Assembly (NCBI GenBank): GCA_017509255.1
Contig: JAFWQA010000044.1
Coordinates: 1-48,701, forward strand
Origin: Clostridia bacterium
GTDB taxonomy: Bacteria; Bacillota; Clostridia; Christensenellales; Aristaeellaceae
Length of the DNA: 48,701 bases
Direction: 5' to 3'
The notes below the pieces were generated by a model. The model was given only the letters and a program-made list of their open reading frames with translations. It was not told the origin of the DNA and made no database searches. Position 1 is the stretch's first letter. Each line of letters begins with the position of its first letter. Positions 25,026-32,758 of this stretch are shown piece by piece. The position numbers and the translations under genes are program-made.

Positions 25026-26243
25026 ATGAATTACACAGAGGAAGAGGTCCTTCAGTTTGTTCAGGAGGAGGATGTCAAGTTCATCCGCCTTGCCTTCTGC
25101 GATATCTACGGAAAGCCGAAGAATGTTTCCATCATGCCGGATGAGCTCCGCAGGGCATTCTCTTCAGGTATAGCCATTGACGCTTCGGCGATTCCGGGTT
25201 TCGGCACAGGTATCCACTCTGATCTTTTCCTTCATCCGGATCCCGATACGCTCTCTGTCCTTCCCTGGCGGCCTGAGCACGGCCGGGTCATCCGGATGTT
25301 CTGTTCCGTTTCCTACCCTGACGGAACTCCCTATGAAAACGATACCCGGACCCTGCTGAAAAGAACCGTAAAAAAGGCTGCCGACGCTGGTTTCACCTTC
25401 TTCTTCGGTCCGGAAATGGAATTCTATCTCTTTGAACTGGATGAAAACGGGAACCGTACGCGCAAAACCTATGATCAGGCAAGCTATATGGATATTGCCC
25501 CCGACGACAAGGGAGAAAACGTCCGCCGGGAGATCTGCCTGACTCTGGAAAAGATGGGCATTTTCCCGGAAAGCTCTCACCATGAGGAAGGGCCCGGGCA
25601 GAATGAGATCGATTTCCGTTATTCGGATGCTCTCTCATCCGCGGATAACGCGGTCACCTTTATGACTGTGGTCAAAACCGTTGCGGCCCGGAACGGCCTT
25701 TATGCCGATTTTTCTCCGAAGCCCCTGCCGGATCTCCCGGGCAACGGAATGCATATCAATCTTTCCGTCAGAGGCGCGGATGGCAGTTTTCCGCAGGAAG
25801 CCATGATGGCCGGCATCATGGATAAGATCCGCGATATCACGCTCTTCCTGAATCCGTCCGTGGAATCCTATAAGCGTCTTGGCGGCAGAAAAGCCCCGGG
25901 ATATATTTCCTGGTCGAGGGAAAACCGTTCCCAGCTGATTCGTGTCCCTGCGGCCTCCGGTGAGTATGCCCGGGCGGAGCTTCGTTCTCCGGATCCCGGC
26001 ACAAATCCGTATCTGGCCTATACGCTTCTGATCGAAGCGGCCCTGTATGGAATCACAGGCCGTCTTTCCCTTCCGCCAGAAGCGGAACTGGATTTCCAGA
26101 CCGCGTCCGGCGATCAGCTGCGCGCTTACAACAGGCTCCCCGCATCGCGGGAGGAAGCCGCATCCTTTGCGCTTTCCAGCAGCTTCGTTGCCTCCTGTCT
26201 GCCCGCGAGGCTGATCGATTCCTTTGCTTCCGCGCAGCACTGA
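25026..26243 (+). CDS. Glutamine synthetase paralogue, probably regulatory or altered in activity
   Basis: A GSI-fold protein of 405 residues, about 38 shorter than the glnA product in this window. Metal and ATP residues are kept: Glu130 and Glu132, HHEEGPGQNE (185-194), GNGMHIN (His243), YKRL (Arg284), NRSQLIR, and AELRSPDP (Glu318, Arg320). But the flap that closes the active site, VPGYEAP in glnA, reads GGRKAP: one residue shorter, with Lys289 in place of the essential glutamate. The feedback arginine region is also changed (FGTGIHSD), and the C-terminal tail is missing. It lies 18 bases after carB/dapF with AAGGAGG, and 44 bases before the ANTAR gene. I infer a glutamine or nucleotide sensor partnering the ANTAR protein; an enzyme for another amine substrate is an alternative. 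Confidence 0.85.
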   Translation: MNYTEEEVLQFVQEEDVKFIRLAFCDIYGKPKNVSIMPDELRRAFSSGIAIDASAIPGFGTGIHSDLFLHPDPDTLSVLPWRPEHGRVIRMFCSVSYPDGTPYENDTRTLLKRTVKKAADAGFTFFFGPEMEFYLFELDENGNRTRKTYDQASYMDIAPDDKGENVRREICLTLEKMGIFPESSHHEEGPGQNEIDFRYSDALSSADNAVTFMTVVKTVAARNGLYADFSPKPLPDLPGNGMHINLSVRGADGSFPQEAMMAGIMDKIRDITLFLNPSVESYKRLGGRKAPGYISWSRENRSQLIRVPAASGEYARAELRSPDPGTNPYLAYTLLIEAALYGITGRLSLPPEAELDFQTASGDQLRAYNRLPASREEAASFALSSSFVASCLPARLIDSFASAQH

Positions 26244-26287
26244 ATTACTGCTTCCCCATTCATTTTGATACAAAGGAGGATCATGTC

Positions 26288-26869
26288 ATGCCTTATGACA
26301 GGCCGTCATACCGCGCGCTGGTCGTCTCCTCCTCCGAAAAAATGAATACGGCTCTCCGTTCACTCCTGTCCGATCTCGACTGTGAACTGATACGCAATAC
26401 GGATAACATTGCCCATGCGCGCCGCTTGTGCCTGGAAAATGCGTTTGACCTGGTCATCGTCAACGCCCCGCTGCCGGATGACCCCGGTATTCGTTTTGCC
26501 ATTGATGTATCTGCGGGCAAAAGCAGTGTCTGTCTTCTGATGATCCGTTCAGAGGTGTTTCAGGATATTGAAGAAAAGGTGACCTCCTATGGGGTCATGG
26601 CTCTTTCCAAGCCTACGTCTCCCGCGATTCTGAGCCAGTCGCTGCAGTGGATGTCCGCTGTGCGGGAACGCCTTCGCCGCACTGAGCTTCAGGCGCAGAC
26701 CCTGGAAAACAAAATGCAGGATATTCGTATCGTCAACCGTGCCAAGCTCCTCCTCATTGAAAAAAAGGGTCTGTCAGAGCCGGAAGCTCACCGCTTTATC
26801 GAAAAGCAGGCAATGGACCGCTGTATCTCCAGGCGTGCTGTCGCGGAGGAGCTCATCCGTTCCCTCTGA
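26288..26869 (+). CDS. ANTAR-domain RNA-binding regulator with a degenerate receiver
   Basis: A 193-residue protein. Residues about 8-120 have the fold pattern of a response-regulator receiver, but the phosphorylation aspartate is Asn59 (DLVIVNAPLP) and the acidic pair near the N terminus is replaced (VVSSSEK); Lys108 remains. A helical linker leads to the ANTAR domain (about 130-193, ending ISRRAVAEELIRSL). ANTAR domains bind RNA hairpins and prevent termination, and in clostridia such proteins next to glutamine synthetase genes control nitrogen genes. With no phosphorylation site, the signal probably comes by protein contact or a ligand; the neighbouring GS paralogue is the obvious candidate. 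The start at 26288 has AAAGGAGGA seven bases upstream. A terminator follows. Confidence 0.93.
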   Translation: MPYDRPSYRALVVSSSEKMNTALRSLLSDLDCELIRNTDNIAHARRLCLENAFDLVIVNAPLPDDPGIRFAIDVSAGKSSVCLLMIRSEVFQDIEEKVTSYGVMALSKPTSPAILSQSLQWMSAVRERLRRTELQAQTLENKMQDIRIVNRAKLLLIEKKGLSEPEAHRFIEKQAMDRCISRRAVAEELIRSL

Positions 26870-26898
26870 AACCTTTTTTATGCAGTAAAAGTACAGGA

Positions 26899-26935
26899 AA
26901 TTGCCGGGCGTGCACGCGCCGGGCAATTGATTTTC
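26899..26935 (+). terminator. Terminator after the ANTAR gene
   Basis: AATTGCCGGGCG pairs with CGCCGGGCAATT (one mismatch) around a six-base loop, followed by TTGATTTTC. It closes the carA operon. The T-rich tail doubles as the -35 of the next promoter. Confidence 0.8.
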
Positions 26936-26955
26936 TGTCGGGAAAAGGGTATTAT
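26927..26955 (+). promoter_or_regulatory. Promoter of the aminotransferase gene
   Basis: -35 TTGATT (26927-26932), 17-base spacer, -10 TATTAT (26950-26955). It overlaps the preceding terminator. Confidence 0.6.
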
Positions 26956-27007
26956 TTTCACGTTATATTCTGACAGGCACATTGGATGCTGGAAGGAGTC
27001 TGCCGAT

Positions 27008-28294
27008 ATGAAGACCTATGCGGAAATGTCCCGGGAAGAGCTTTCTGAAGAAATCACTTCGCTGAAAAAGGAATATCACCGCTTTCAGACAATGGAGCTT
27101 CATCTGGATATGAGCCGCGGCAAACCCTGTCAGGAGCAGCTGGATCTGTCCATGCATATGATGGATGTTCTGGATTCTTCTTCCGATCTCACCTGTGAGG
27201 AAGGCATCGACTGCCGGAACTACGGCGCCCTCACGGGCATCGAAGAAGCCCGTGAGCTGCTCGGCGACATGATGGAGAATAACCCGAAGGACATTATCAT
27301 CTTCGGCAATTCTTCCCTGAATGTCATGTATGATACGATTTCCCATGCTTATACCCACGGCATTATGGGCAATATGCCCTGGTGCAAACTGGATAAAGTC
27401 AAATTCCTCTGCCCTGTTCCCGGCTATGACCGTCATTTTGCGATCACCGAATACTTCGGCATAGAAATGATCCCCGTCCCCATGACGCCCAACGGTCCCG
27501 ACATGGACCAGGTTGAGAAGCTGGTTGCCGAAGACGCTTCCGTCAAAGGCATCTGGTGCGTTCCGAAATACTCTAACCCGCAGGGTTATTCCTACAGTGA
27601 TGAGACAGTCCGCCGCTTTGCCCGTCTGAAGCCGGCGGCTTCCGACTTCCGTATTTTCTGGGACAATGCCTACGGCGTTCATCATCTGTATGATGACAGG
27701 CAGGATTATCTGATCGAGATTCTTGCCGAATGCAAGCGGGCCGGCAACCCCGATCTGGTCTATAAGTTTTCTTCCACCAGCAAAATCACCTTCCCCGGTT
27801 CCGGGATCGCTGCGCTGGCCACCTCACCGAACAACATGGATGATATCCGCAGCCAGCTCAAAAGGCAGACGATCGGCCATGATAAAGTGAATCAGCTGCG
27901 TCATGTGCGCTTCTTTAAGGATATTCACGGCCTGACGGAGCACATGCGCAGGCACGCCGACATTCTCAGGCCCAAGTTTGAAATGGTGGAGGATACGCTG
28001 GAAAAGCAGCTTGGCGGACTGGGGATCGGCACCTGGACCAAACCGCTCGGCGGTTACTTCATTCACTTTGAGAGCCTTCCGGGCTGCGCGAAGTCTATCG
28101 TCGCCCGTGCAAAAAAGGCCGGTGTGGTCATGACGGGTGCCGGAGCCACCTGGCCGTACGGAAAGGATCCTCAGGACAGCAGCATCCGTATTGCTCCCAC
28201 CTATCCCTCTTCTCAGGATCTGGCAGTCGCCTCCGAGCTCTTTGCGCTTTGCGTCAAGCTTGTCAGTGCGGAAAAGTTGCTGGAGGAGAAGTGA
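27008..28294 (+). CDS. Aspartate-type aminotransferase (class I, subgroup Ic)
   Basis: A pyridoxal-phosphate aminotransferase of 428 residues. The opening region (LHLDMSRGKPCQEQLDLS) and the overall pattern match the subgroup Ic family (Pfam Aminotran_MocR), which includes bacterial aspartate aminotransferases. The cofactor lysine is in FSSTSKITFPGSG, and the cofactor aspartate is in IFWDNAYGVHHL. The start at 27008 (MKTYAEMSREEL) follows GGAAGGAG; the open frame extends upstream through the promoter without a ribosome site. Making aspartate from oxaloacetate and glutamate would supply purA, purC and asnB in this island. The substrate is inferred from family membership. Confidence 0.85.
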   Translation: MKTYAEMSREELSEEITSLKKEYHRFQTMELHLDMSRGKPCQEQLDLSMHMMDVLDSSSDLTCEEGIDCRNYGALTGIEEARELLGDMMENNPKDIIIFGNSSLNVMYDTISHAYTHGIMGNMPWCKLDKVKFLCPVPGYDRHFAITEYFGIEMIPVPMTPNGPDMDQVEKLVAEDASVKGIWCVPKYSNPQGYSYSDETVRRFARLKPAASDFRIFWDNAYGVHHLYDDRQDYLIEILAECKRAGNPDLVYKFSSTSKITFPGSGIAALATSPNNMDDIRSQLKRQTIGHDKVNQLRHVRFFKDIHGLTEHMRRHADILRPKFEMVEDTLEKQLGGLGIGTWTKPLGGYFIHFESLPGCAKSIVARAKKAGVVMTGAGATWPYGKDPQDSSIRIAPTYPSSQDLAVASELFALCVKLVSAEKLLEEK

Positions 28295-28304
28295 TCCTGA
28301 TATG

Positions 28305-28338
28305 AAAAAGCCGTTCCCTGATCGGAACGGCTTTTTTT
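28305..28338. terminator. Bidirectional terminator between the aminotransferase and HD genes
   Basis: AAAAAGCCGTTCC and GGAACGGCTTTTT (28305-28335, five-base loop) form a perfect stem with T runs in both directions. It serves two convergent genes. Confidence 0.92.
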
Positions 28339-28903
28339 ATTGCCCTGCCAACTGCAGTTCTTCGGCATGCTGCTTCATGCCCCGGATCACCAGCTCCGCC
28401 AACTCGCGGATGTCCATCCCAAGCATTTCACATCCCTTCAGAATGAGGGGCCTGTCGCATTTCGCGGCAAACTTTTTATCCTTCCATTTTTTCATGAAGC
28501 TGGATATCTCCATATCAGTGATCCCGTTCGGGCGCATTCTCGCGGCTGCCTGGACGATTCCCGTCAGCTCATCCACGGCAAAAAGGCTTTTTTCCATGTT
28601 GGTCAGCGGCTCCACGTCTGAGCAGATCCCGTACCCGTGGGACAGGATGGCCCGGATATCCTCCTCGGGAACCCCCAGCTCGCGCAGAGGTGCTTCCGTA
28701 TGCTGCAGATGCTCTTCCGGATACTTCTCATAGTCGTAATCGTGCAGGAAGCCGACAGCCTCCCAGTGTTCCCTGTCCTCTCCGAAATGTTCCGCCATAG
28801 CCCCCATGGCTGCGGAAACATTTCCAGCGTGCAGGATCAGATGCTCCTCGCTCACCATGGTGGCATTGATTTCTTTTGCTTTTTCCAGTGTCAGCCTGTC
28901 CAT
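28337..28903 (-). CDS. HD-domain hydrolase
   Basis: A 188-residue protein with an HD metal-binding core: His54-Asp55 in GFLHDYDYEKYP, with further histidines in LILHAGNVSAAM, QHTEAPLRELG and ILSHGYG. It matches the small HDIG-type predicted phosphohydrolases. The substrate cannot be told. The start at 28903 (MDRLTLEKAKEI) follows GAAAGGGAA; the upstream part of the frame has no ribosome site. It stands alone on the minus strand. A TATGAT -10 lies about 30 bases upstream, but no good -35 is seen. Confidence 0.8.
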   Translation of the reverse strand: MDRLTLEKAKEINATMVSEEHLILHAGNVSAAMGAMAEHFGEDREHWEAVGFLHDYDYEKYPEEHLQHTEAPLRELGVPEEDIRAILSHGYGICSDVEPLTNMEKSLFAVDELTGIVQAAARMRPNGITDMEISSFMKKWKDKKFAAKCDRPLILKGCEMLGMDIRELAELVIRGMKQHAEELQLAGQ

Positions 28904-28986
28904 ATTCCGTTCCCTTTCTTTGCGCGTCTTTCTGCTGACATCATAACACATATCGGGAGTTGCTGTTGTTTTTTTCTGTTTTTTGA

Positions 28987-29018
28987 AAAGAAAATGCCCG
29001 GACCTTTCGGTCCGGGCC
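28987..29018 (-). terminator. Terminator after the solute-binding protein gene
   Basis: On the minus strand GCCCGGACC, GAAA, GGTCCGGGC is a perfect tetraloop hairpin followed by ATTTTCTTTTC. It ends the permease-permease-binding-protein transcript. Confidence 0.9.
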
Positions 29019-29037
29019 GGTTTATACGGGATTCAGA

Positions 29038-30621
29038 TTACTTGGCGCCCGGGAAGGTTCCGCGGTAAGTGCCTGCCTGGTAAGCGGCACGGAAGCCTTC
29101 GATCATTTCGGTGGCGCCGACAGTCTTGATTTCTTCAATGCCAGCGTCGAACACGGCGTCGAACTGGTCGGCATCGCAGCTGATCACGGCAGCCAGGAAC
29201 TCAGCCTGCTTGGATTTGACGGTAGCGTCATAGTCGGTCGCAGCCTCGACCTCAGTGGTGAAAGCGATCTGAGTCCAGGTGTCAGTCATGGCGTCAACGT
29301 AGGAGTCACGGACTTCATCTTCATATCCGGTAAACTTCAGAGCCAGAGCAGCGGCATTCTTCACATCGTCGAAGAAGCACAGGCCGTTGGCAATGAAGCA
29401 GATATCGCCGGCATGCATTTTGTGATCGTTCGGAACATTTTCCGTATTCACGACGTCCGTGGGGATACCGTCTTCGGTCAGGCGGCCGTAGTTGATGCCT
29501 TCAATACCGTTCTGCAGCATGAACATGTTCTCCGGGATGGCCATCCAGTTCAGATACTTCATGGCGGCAACAGCAGCCTCGTCGCTGGTGGTCTTCGGGA
29601 TGATGATGCTCAGGCCGTTGGCGGAATACACATCATGCAGGTGCTTGCCCAGAGACTCGTTCAGGAAGGGATTGACGGTCTCCCAGCTGGCGCCGGGGAC
29701 AGCCTTTTCCAGTTCCACTTCATAGTTCTTGTCATCGCGCCAGGGCTGATCGGGCTGCTGAGAGAAGAATCCGGTGTAGCCCTGAGTCAGCGCGGTATCT
29801 GTGGCCAGGTCGTCATTGGTGGCGAAGCCTTCCGGCAGCAGTTCTTCATGATACAGGGTGTTCAGCCAGCGGAAGCCTTCACGGGCGCCGGGCAGCATTT
29901 CGGGGTTGTGGGCCAGCGCGAACCAGTCTTCTTCCGTTACCTGGTTGAAATCAACGAAAGCATCGGTGATGCGGCGTACGTTGAACATGGGATCCTGAGC
30001 GAAGATGCCGAAGGAGAACGGGATGGTGTTCTCGCCGCCCAGATTCTGAGCCTTCGCCTGACGGAGATACTCAGTGAGTTCGGCAATGTTGGTGGGCTTT
30101 TCCATGTTCAGCTTTTCCAGCCAGTCCTTGCGGATGAAGTTGCCGACGTTGGCAACGGACATACGGCGGGCGGGAATGAACCACTGTTCCTTGACTCCGT
30201 CACCGTCTTGGTCGCTCTGGCCGTAGCTCAAAAGCTCCTCGCCGATGAAAGCCTTCAGGTCGGGGCCGTACTCATTCAGAAGGTCATCCAGGGGGCGCAG
30301 GCCTCCGTCATTGATGAACTGCTGTACAGGAGCGTTGTAGGTCATGCACAGGTCAGGAGCGGTGCCGCCGGCCATGTCGTTCACCAGCAGATCGTTCTCG
30401 GTCCAGCGGGCGTAGGAAATGAACTCAAGCTTGATCTTGTTGGGATCGCCGAAGTTTTCCTGAGCATACTTCAGCTGCCAGCAATCGGTCACGTCGAATC
30501 CGGGAGTGTCACGGTCATAGGTTTCAACGCGCAGGGTGACCCAGCCGTCTTCGGCGGAGGCGAAGCTCATCATGCCGAGAGCCAGAGCCAGAACCAGGAA
30601 AAGGGATACGAGTTTCTTCAT
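29038..30621 (-). CDS. Extracellular sugar-binding protein of an ABC importer (LplA-like)
   Basis: A 527-residue secreted solute-binding protein of the long (family 1, LplA/YtcQ-like) type that works with LplB/LplC permeases. The signal peptide is MKKLVSLFLVLALALG followed by MMSFASA, cut before EDG. There is no lipobox cysteine, which is unusual for a binding protein of a Gram-positive cell and leaves its membrane retention unexplained. The start at 30621 has GGAGAG six bases upstream. It is the third gene of the operon, after the two permeases, separated from them by 77 bases holding two small hairpins (GTGCC/GGCAC and CCGCA/TGCGG). The sugar is unknown; the LplA group mostly takes oligosaccharides. 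Confidence 0.88.
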   Translation of the reverse strand: MKKLVSLFLVLALALGMMSFASAEDGWVTLRVETYDRDTPGFDVTDCWQLKYAQENFGDPNKIKLEFISYARWTENDLLVNDMAGGTAPDLCMTYNAPVQQFINDGGLRPLDDLLNEYGPDLKAFIGEELLSYGQSDQDGDGVKEQWFIPARRMSVANVGNFIRKDWLEKLNMEKPTNIAELTEYLRQAKAQNLGGENTIPFSFGIFAQDPMFNVRRITDAFVDFNQVTEEDWFALAHNPEMLPGAREGFRWLNTLYHEELLPEGFATNDDLATDTALTQGYTGFFSQQPDQPWRDDKNYEVELEKAVPGASWETVNPFLNESLGKHLHDVYSANGLSIIIPKTTSDEAAVAAMKYLNWMAIPENMFMLQNGIEGINYGRLTEDGIPTDVVNTENVPNDHKMHAGDICFIANGLCFFDDVKNAAALALKFTGYEDEVRDSYVDAMTDTWTQIAFTTEVEAATDYDATVKSKQAEFLAAVISCDADQFDAVFDAGIEEIKTVGATEMIEGFRAAYQAGTYRGTFPGAK

Positions 30622-30698
30622 GGTAGTCTCTCCTTTTGTTTTATTTACCGCACTCCTGCGGCAGATAACGTTTTTTCGTGCCTTCCGGCACATCTTTG
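30622..30698 (-). other. Intercistronic hairpins between permease and binding protein genes
   Basis: Two short stems, GTGCC-GGAA-GGCAC and CCGCA-GGAG-TGCGG, stand between the permease stop and the binding protein ribosome site. They lack full T runs. Such hairpins often give the binding protein a more stable mRNA than the permeases; that role is inferred. Confidence 0.45.
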
Positions 30699-31616
30699 TT
30701 AACCCTTGATCGCGCCGATCGTCACTCCGGAAACAAAATAGCGCTGTACAAAGGGATAAACAACCAGGATGGGCAGTGTCGCAAAGATGATGGAAGCGGG
30801 CTCAATGGATTCGGAAATGCTCGTTGCTACTGTATTTGCCCCGCCTTCCACAGCTGAAACATCGACTGCCTGGGAGCCCTTGATAATGTTGTAAAGCTTC
30901 AGCTGTAACGGCTGGTAAGCCTTGGTCCGGATGTAGTACAAAGCATCCTGGAAGCTGTTCCACTTACCCACTGCGTAAAACAGCGTCAGTGTCGCCAGGG
31001 ACGCCAGCGACAGGGGAAGATAGACTCTCAGCAGCACCTGGAAGTCGTTGGCGCCGTCAATGATGGCGGCTTCCTCGAGTTCATTCGGAAGCGCGGTGAA
31101 AAAGCTCTTCAGAATGATCATGTTATATGTGCTCAATGCGCCCGGCAGGATCAGGCACCACGGTGTATCAAGAAGCCCGAAATCCTTGATATTCAGATAG
31201 ATCGGGATCGTTCCGCCGGAAAAGTACATCGTAAACAGCGCAAGGAAATTGAAGAATTTCTTTCCTCTCAGGCGGCGCTTGCTCAGCGGATAAGCCATCA
31301 GGATCGTCAGCAGCATGGCCAGCGCTGTATAGCCGACAGTGATCATCACGGTGAATCCCATGCTGCGCATCATGGACGGATCGGAAAAAATCGCTTTGTA
31401 GGCTGTTGTTTCAAAATCCACGGGCCAGAAGGAAACCTTGCCGCCCAGGATCGCGGATTTGGAGGAAAGCGATGTGGCCGCCACATTGACGAACGGCAGA
31501 AGACAAAGCATACTGATCATCAGCACGATGATCACGAGGACGATCTGATAACCGGTCCAGATGGGCTTGGCCTTTTCGGTGATTCCGTTCACGGTTATTT
31601 CTTTTGTTCTGCTCAT
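30699..31616 (-). CDS. ABC importer permease (LplC-like)
   Basis: An integral membrane protein of 305 residues with six predicted membrane segments. The cytoplasmic loop EEAAIIDGANDFQVLLRVYLPLS is the EAA motif that contacts the ATPase. It belongs to the carbohydrate permease group typified by LplC/YtcP. The start at 31616 has GGAGGG seven bases upstream. It begins 13 bases after the other permease. No ATPase is encoded nearby, so a shared MsmX-type ATPase elsewhere in the genome is expected. Confidence 0.92.
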   Translation of the reverse strand: MSRTKEITVNGITEKAKPIWTGYQIVLVIIVLMISMLCLLPFVNVAATSLSSKSAILGGKVSFWPVDFETTAYKAIFSDPSMMRSMGFTVMITVGYTALAMLLTILMAYPLSKRRLRGKKFFNFLALFTMYFSGGTIPIYLNIKDFGLLDTPWCLILPGALSTYNMIILKSFFTALPNELEEAAIIDGANDFQVLLRVYLPLSLASLATLTLFYAVGKWNSFQDALYYIRTKAYQPLQLKLYNIIKGSQAVDVSAVEGGANTVATSISESIEPASIIFATLPILVVYPFVQRYFVSGVTIGAIKG

Positions 31617-31629
31617 TTCCGATCCCTCC

Positions 31630-32568
31630 TTACCAGATGCCTTCTTCGCCGAGGCGCTTCGTGATCAGGTTGGCGGTGGAGATCATGATCAGGCCGACAA
31701 CGGACTGGAACAGGCCGATGGCTGTTGCTCGGTCAAACTTGCTGTTCTTAATGCCGGCGCGGTATACGAAGGTGGAAAGCACGTCGCAGTATTTCTGTAC
31801 CTGCGGATTGCCGAGCACAAACGGCCGGTCGAATCCGATGTTCATCATCTGACCGACATTCAGGATCAGCAGCACCACGATCGTGGAACGGATCCCCGGC
31901 AGCGTCACATGCCAGATCTGCTGCATCTTGTTGGCCCCGTCGATTTTGGCAGCCTCGAACAGCTCCATGTTGATCCCGGTAATGGCGCTCAGATACAGGA
32001 TGGTGCCCCAGCCCATGCTCTGCCATACGCCCACCAGGGTGTACGTGGTCTGCCAGTGGACCCCTTCCGTCAGGAACGGGATACTTTTTTCGATCCAGCC
32101 CCATCTCTTCAGGGCTGTATTCACGACGCCGGAAGGGGCAAAAATCTGCAGCACCATACCGCCGATGATGATCCAGCTCAGGAAGTGAGGAAGATACAGT
32201 AGGGTCTGGGAGACCTTCTTGACCTTGACAGCCCGGATCTCATTGAGCATAATGGCCAGAATGATCGGCACCGGGAAGCCGGCCAGCAGCCCGACGAAGT
32301 TCAGCCACAGGGTATTGGTGAGCGCAACCTTGAAGTCGGGCATTCTCATCACAAATTCGAAATTTTTGAACCCTACCCATTCGCTCGCCCACATGCCCTT
32401 GAACATGTTGAATTTTTCAAATGCGATAATGATCCCCAGCATGGGCTTGTAGCAGAATAAAATGTAAAAGGTGACAGGGAGGATCATCATGAAGTAAAGC
32501 CGCCAGTCCCTGGCGAGAGATACCCGAAGAGGCTGATGTACCTTGATTTCCGTGGCCTGTTTCGCCAT
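31630..32568 (-). CDS. ABC importer permease (LplB-like)
   Basis: The partner permease, 312 residues, six predicted membrane segments, EAA loop EAAKIDGANKMQQIWHVTLP. The cytoplasmic N-terminal tail before RDWRLYFMMILP is typical of LplB/YtcO. It is the first gene of the operon; the start at 32568 has AAAGGAG eight bases upstream. The promoter about 90 bases upstream has a good -10 and a poor -35 next to a putative AraC-type site. Confidence 0.92.
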   Translation of the reverse strand: MAKQATEIKVHQPLRVSLARDWRLYFMMILPVTFYILFCYKPMLGIIIAFEKFNMFKGMWASEWVGFKNFEFVMRMPDFKVALTNTLWLNFVGLLAGFPVPIILAIMLNEIRAVKVKKVSQTLLYLPHFLSWIIIGGMVLQIFAPSGVVNTALKRWGWIEKSIPFLTEGVHWQTTYTLVGVWQSMGWGTILYLSAITGINMELFEAAKIDGANKMQQIWHVTLPGIRSTIVVLLILNVGQMMNIGFDRPFVLGNPQVQKYCDVLSTFVYRAGIKNSKFDRATAIGLFQSVVGLIMISTANLITKRLGEEGIW

Positions 32569-32662
32569 CTCGTTTGCTCCTTTCGGGTGTCGGCCCGCTG
32601 CCTTTTCATGTTGAAAACGGAAGATTGCAGGCTGTATTTGACATGAATTTATTCACAGGTTC

Positions 32663-32726
32663 ATTATAGCTGCAAAATAACCTTACTTCCATGTAAATTT
32701 TGCTGCGTTTTATGCAAATCATGCAC
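32663..32726 (-). promoter_or_regulatory. Activator-dependent promoter and AraC-type site of the sugar ABC operon
   Basis: On the minus strand the -10 is TATAAT (32663-32668) with no recognisable -35. Exactly 25 bases upstream ends an AT-rich element (32694-32726; plus strand begins TAAATTTTGCTGCG and includes TTTTATGCAAATC). The same element with the same 25-base spacing stands before the oxidoreductase gene at 33766. A second copy of TATGCAAATC lies at 32751-32760. Confidence 0.6.
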
Positions 32727-32736
32727 ACAATGCCCT

Positions 32737-32750
32737 TGTAAACGATTCCA
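32737..32750. promoter_or_regulatory. Possible catabolite-response (cre) site
   Basis: TGTAAACGATTCCA agrees with most positions of the CcpA/LacI-family operator consensus. It lies upstream of the ABC operon promoter and just past the stop codon of the oxidoreductase gene. Carbon catabolite control of sugar uptake is plausible but rests on one short match. Confidence 0.35.
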
Positions 32751-32758
32751 TATGCAAA

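Noticed and set aside
29038-30693. Solute-binding protein as a lipoprotein
   Set aside because: No cysteine follows the signal peptide in the chosen frame, and the extended N terminus has no ribosome site or lipobox.
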